Below the pieces are notes generated by a model. That model was given only the letters and a program-made list of their open reading frames with translations. It had not been told where the DNA came from and ran no database searches. From NCBI GenBank assembly GCA_937899715.1, contig CALCNX010000048.1, positions 102,507-166,506 of the forward strand: 64,000 nt of DNA. Direction: 5' to 3'. Positions within the stretch are counted from its first letter, which is position 1; each line of letters begins with the position of its first letter. This document shows, in pieces, positions 62,709 through 64,000 of the stretch. Origin of the DNA: an uncultured bacterium (GTDB lineage: Bacteria > Bacteroidota > Ignavibacteria > Kapaibacteriales > UBA4661). The translations under genes and the position numbers were made by a program.

Positions 62709-63767
62709 TTACTTCATAATAAAGATGACCGGAATACTAACCCAGCACGTTACGGGCTGGCTGTTTTGCAAAGCGGGTGTAAAGACCGATTTCATAATTG
62801 CTTTCGTGGCTGCCGGGTCGAGCAGGTCAGAATCGCTGCTCTGAACACTACATTTTATTGGAATGCCATTTTTACCGACCAGAACCCGCACCAGAACTTT
62901 GCCTTGTATGTTTGCTCGACGTGCAATATCGGGGTATTCTACGCGGCTTTGCAGTTCTTTAATATCGATATACGGTTCTTTTTCAACCGGAACAAATTCA
63001 TACATATCCGGTGTTTCTTCATCATCTCGAACTTCAATTTTGACATCGTCATTTGCCAGCCCTAGTATACCTGTATCTGTACCGTCGCCGCCTTTAGTCG
63101 ATGCCCGCGAGATTTGGTCAATATTTGCAAAATCTTTCACATCCGGTGCGACAAGTGCGTCAGGTACTGGCACGGGCGTACCCGCACGAGCCGCTGGTCC
63201 GTGATTGTCTGTGGGCGGCGGTGGGGGCGGAACCGCTAAGGGGTCGCTTGCAGCAGGCGGCGGAGGCAGTTTCGACAAATGAATTATTGCCGAATTGAAC
63301 TGCCTTCCTCCCTCTGCGTTTGCTTTCACAACAAGCCATGTAGCATATCCGCCAAGCAGAATGCCTGTAAACGCCAGTGCAGTTACAAAGCCAACAAGAG
63401 CAGCTTTTGTTCTGAAGCGCTGAATCTGCACAAAACTATACGGTTTCCAGCCAAATTTTTCATTTTCGCGCTCCTCTATAAACAACAGCATTTTCGGTAC
63501 TTCGTGTCCGTTTACTATTGCCGCCTCGCTCACCGAACGATAGTCTTCCTTTGTAATAAAGGCGTGCTCTATTGCTGGTAAAGCTCTCATCATTGCAGGT
63601 GTGGGCGTTACAGTTTTTCCAAGAATTGGTTTCTTGTTTGCTTCGCCATTTCCACCTGCGTGATTGTGCTTATATTCTGCACAGATTGTTTCTTGCGGAA
63701 TATTCGTCGTCCCGGCGACGGTCTCTTGTGCGTCGTCAACGACTGGTTGCTCGTATGTCGTTTCCAT
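62709..63767 (-). CDS. TonB family protein with long cytoplasmic N-terminus
   Basis: A 352-residue protein. Residues 1-120 are hydrophilic and predicted cytoplasmic (including AFITKEDYRSVSEAAIVNGH and MLLFIEERENEKFGWKPYSF). One membrane helix follows at about 121-146 (AALVGFVTALAFTGILLGGY), then a Pro/Ala-rich stretch with PPPPAASDPLAVPPPPPP, and a C-terminal TonB domain (YPDIARRANIQGKVLVRVLV, IMKSVFTPALQNSQPVTCWV). TonB passes energy from the inner membrane to outer-membrane transporters. exbB and exbD are not in the window. The N-terminal extension is unusual for TonB. Confidence 0.88.
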   Translation of the reverse strand: METTYEQPVVDDAQETVAGTTNIPQETICAEYKHNHAGGNGEANKKPILGKTVTPTPAMMRALPAIEHAFITKEDYRSVSEAAIVNGHEVPKMLLFIEERENEKFGWKPYSFVQIQRFRTKAALVGFVTALAFTGILLGGYATWLVVKANAEGGRQFNSAIIHLSKLPPPPAASDPLAVPPPPPPTDNHGPAARAGTPVPVPDALVAPDVKDFANIDQISRASTKGGDGTDTGILGLANDDVKIEVRDDEETPDMYEFVPVEKEPYIDIKELQSRVEYPDIARRANIQGKVLVRVLVGKNGIPIKCSVQSSDSDLLDPAATKAIMKSVFTPALQNSQPVTCWVSIPVIFIMK

Positions 63768-64000
63768 TGCCGTACCCTTGCAAAGATGAAGTAGATAAAT
63801 TATTGTTTTATAGCTCGTAAATTTTTTTTTGACTTTGGATTTAAGAGTCTTTTGTCTTAATTAAAATTACAGAAAATATTTTATTCTTGCAAATAATTCG
63901 TCCTAAGCCAGTTCTTATCAGCACTTCGGGCAATGGTAGGTAGGTGCTTTTTGAGGCATTGTATATTTTTAAGTTTTGCGGTTTCGTTACGTTTCCTTCC

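Overview
The window looks like a chromosomal segment of a Gram-negative Bacteroidota/Chlorobiota-type bacterium of moderate GC; an Ignavibacteria/Kapabacteria-like lineage is possible, but that placement is inference. Supporting signs are two secreted proteins ending in a type IX secretion (T9SS) sorting tail (5761-6891 and 40345-43182), a TonB-type protein, two heptosyltransferases, an arginine-linked GNAT of the Bacteroidota type, TTTG-N19-TAnnTTTG-like promoters and many genes without a clear Shine-Dalgarno. No rRNA, insertion sequence, prophage or CRISPR array was seen. Most of the window is core chromosome.

Layout. 1-2.2 kb: the cut 5' part of a secreted protein, a HicB/HicA toxin-antitoxin pair, a VOC protein and a Uma2 protein. 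2.2-5.6 kb: catabolic genes on the minus strand (paaN-type aldehyde dehydrogenase, orphan DUF433 protein, glutaryl-CoA dehydrogenase-like enzyme). 5.7-9.3 kb: a minus-strand cluster of a stand-alone LytTR regulator, a triple 21-bp direct repeat, two exported proteins that look like diverged paralogs, and a T9SS protein with a possible Cys/His hydrolase motif. This is the best candidate for an undescribed system. 9.6-15.8 kb: carA, an arginine-linked GNAT, a lipoprotein, enolase, a phosphohexomutase and a DUF971 protein. 15.8-17.4 kb: a multi-pass membrane protein.

17.7-30.5 kb: the translation/RNA block rimP-nusA-infB-rbfA-truB, a small exported protein, ribF, rpsO, pnp and hflX, with a terminator hairpin in the rimP leader that suggests attenuation. 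30.5-36.8 kb: argG, an exported esterase, argC and acs. 36.9-38.9 kb: a MarR/SlyA regulator with two matching SlyA-like operators, an exported NTF2-like protein and a DUF4412-like protein. 39.1-45.3 kb: pfkA, a secreted GH13 glycosidase and two GT9 heptosyltransferases. 45.3-52.2 kb: a PlsC acyltransferase, a REC-histidine kinase, a 1311-residue hybrid kinase and the divergent cdaA. 52.2-56.5 kb: a Tat-exported dienelactone hydrolase and a single-chain type IIG restriction-modification enzyme. 56.8-63.8 kb: tRNA-Leu(UAA), hisC, a PASTA-containing penicillin-binding protein, a SurA-like exported protein, an isolated rpsD and a TonB protein with a long cytoplasmic N-terminus.

Many starts were moved downstream of the longest open frame to an ATG with better context. 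Two genes (hflX and the SurA-like gene) seem to use TTG. All family assignments are from motif recognition by eye; no database search was run.
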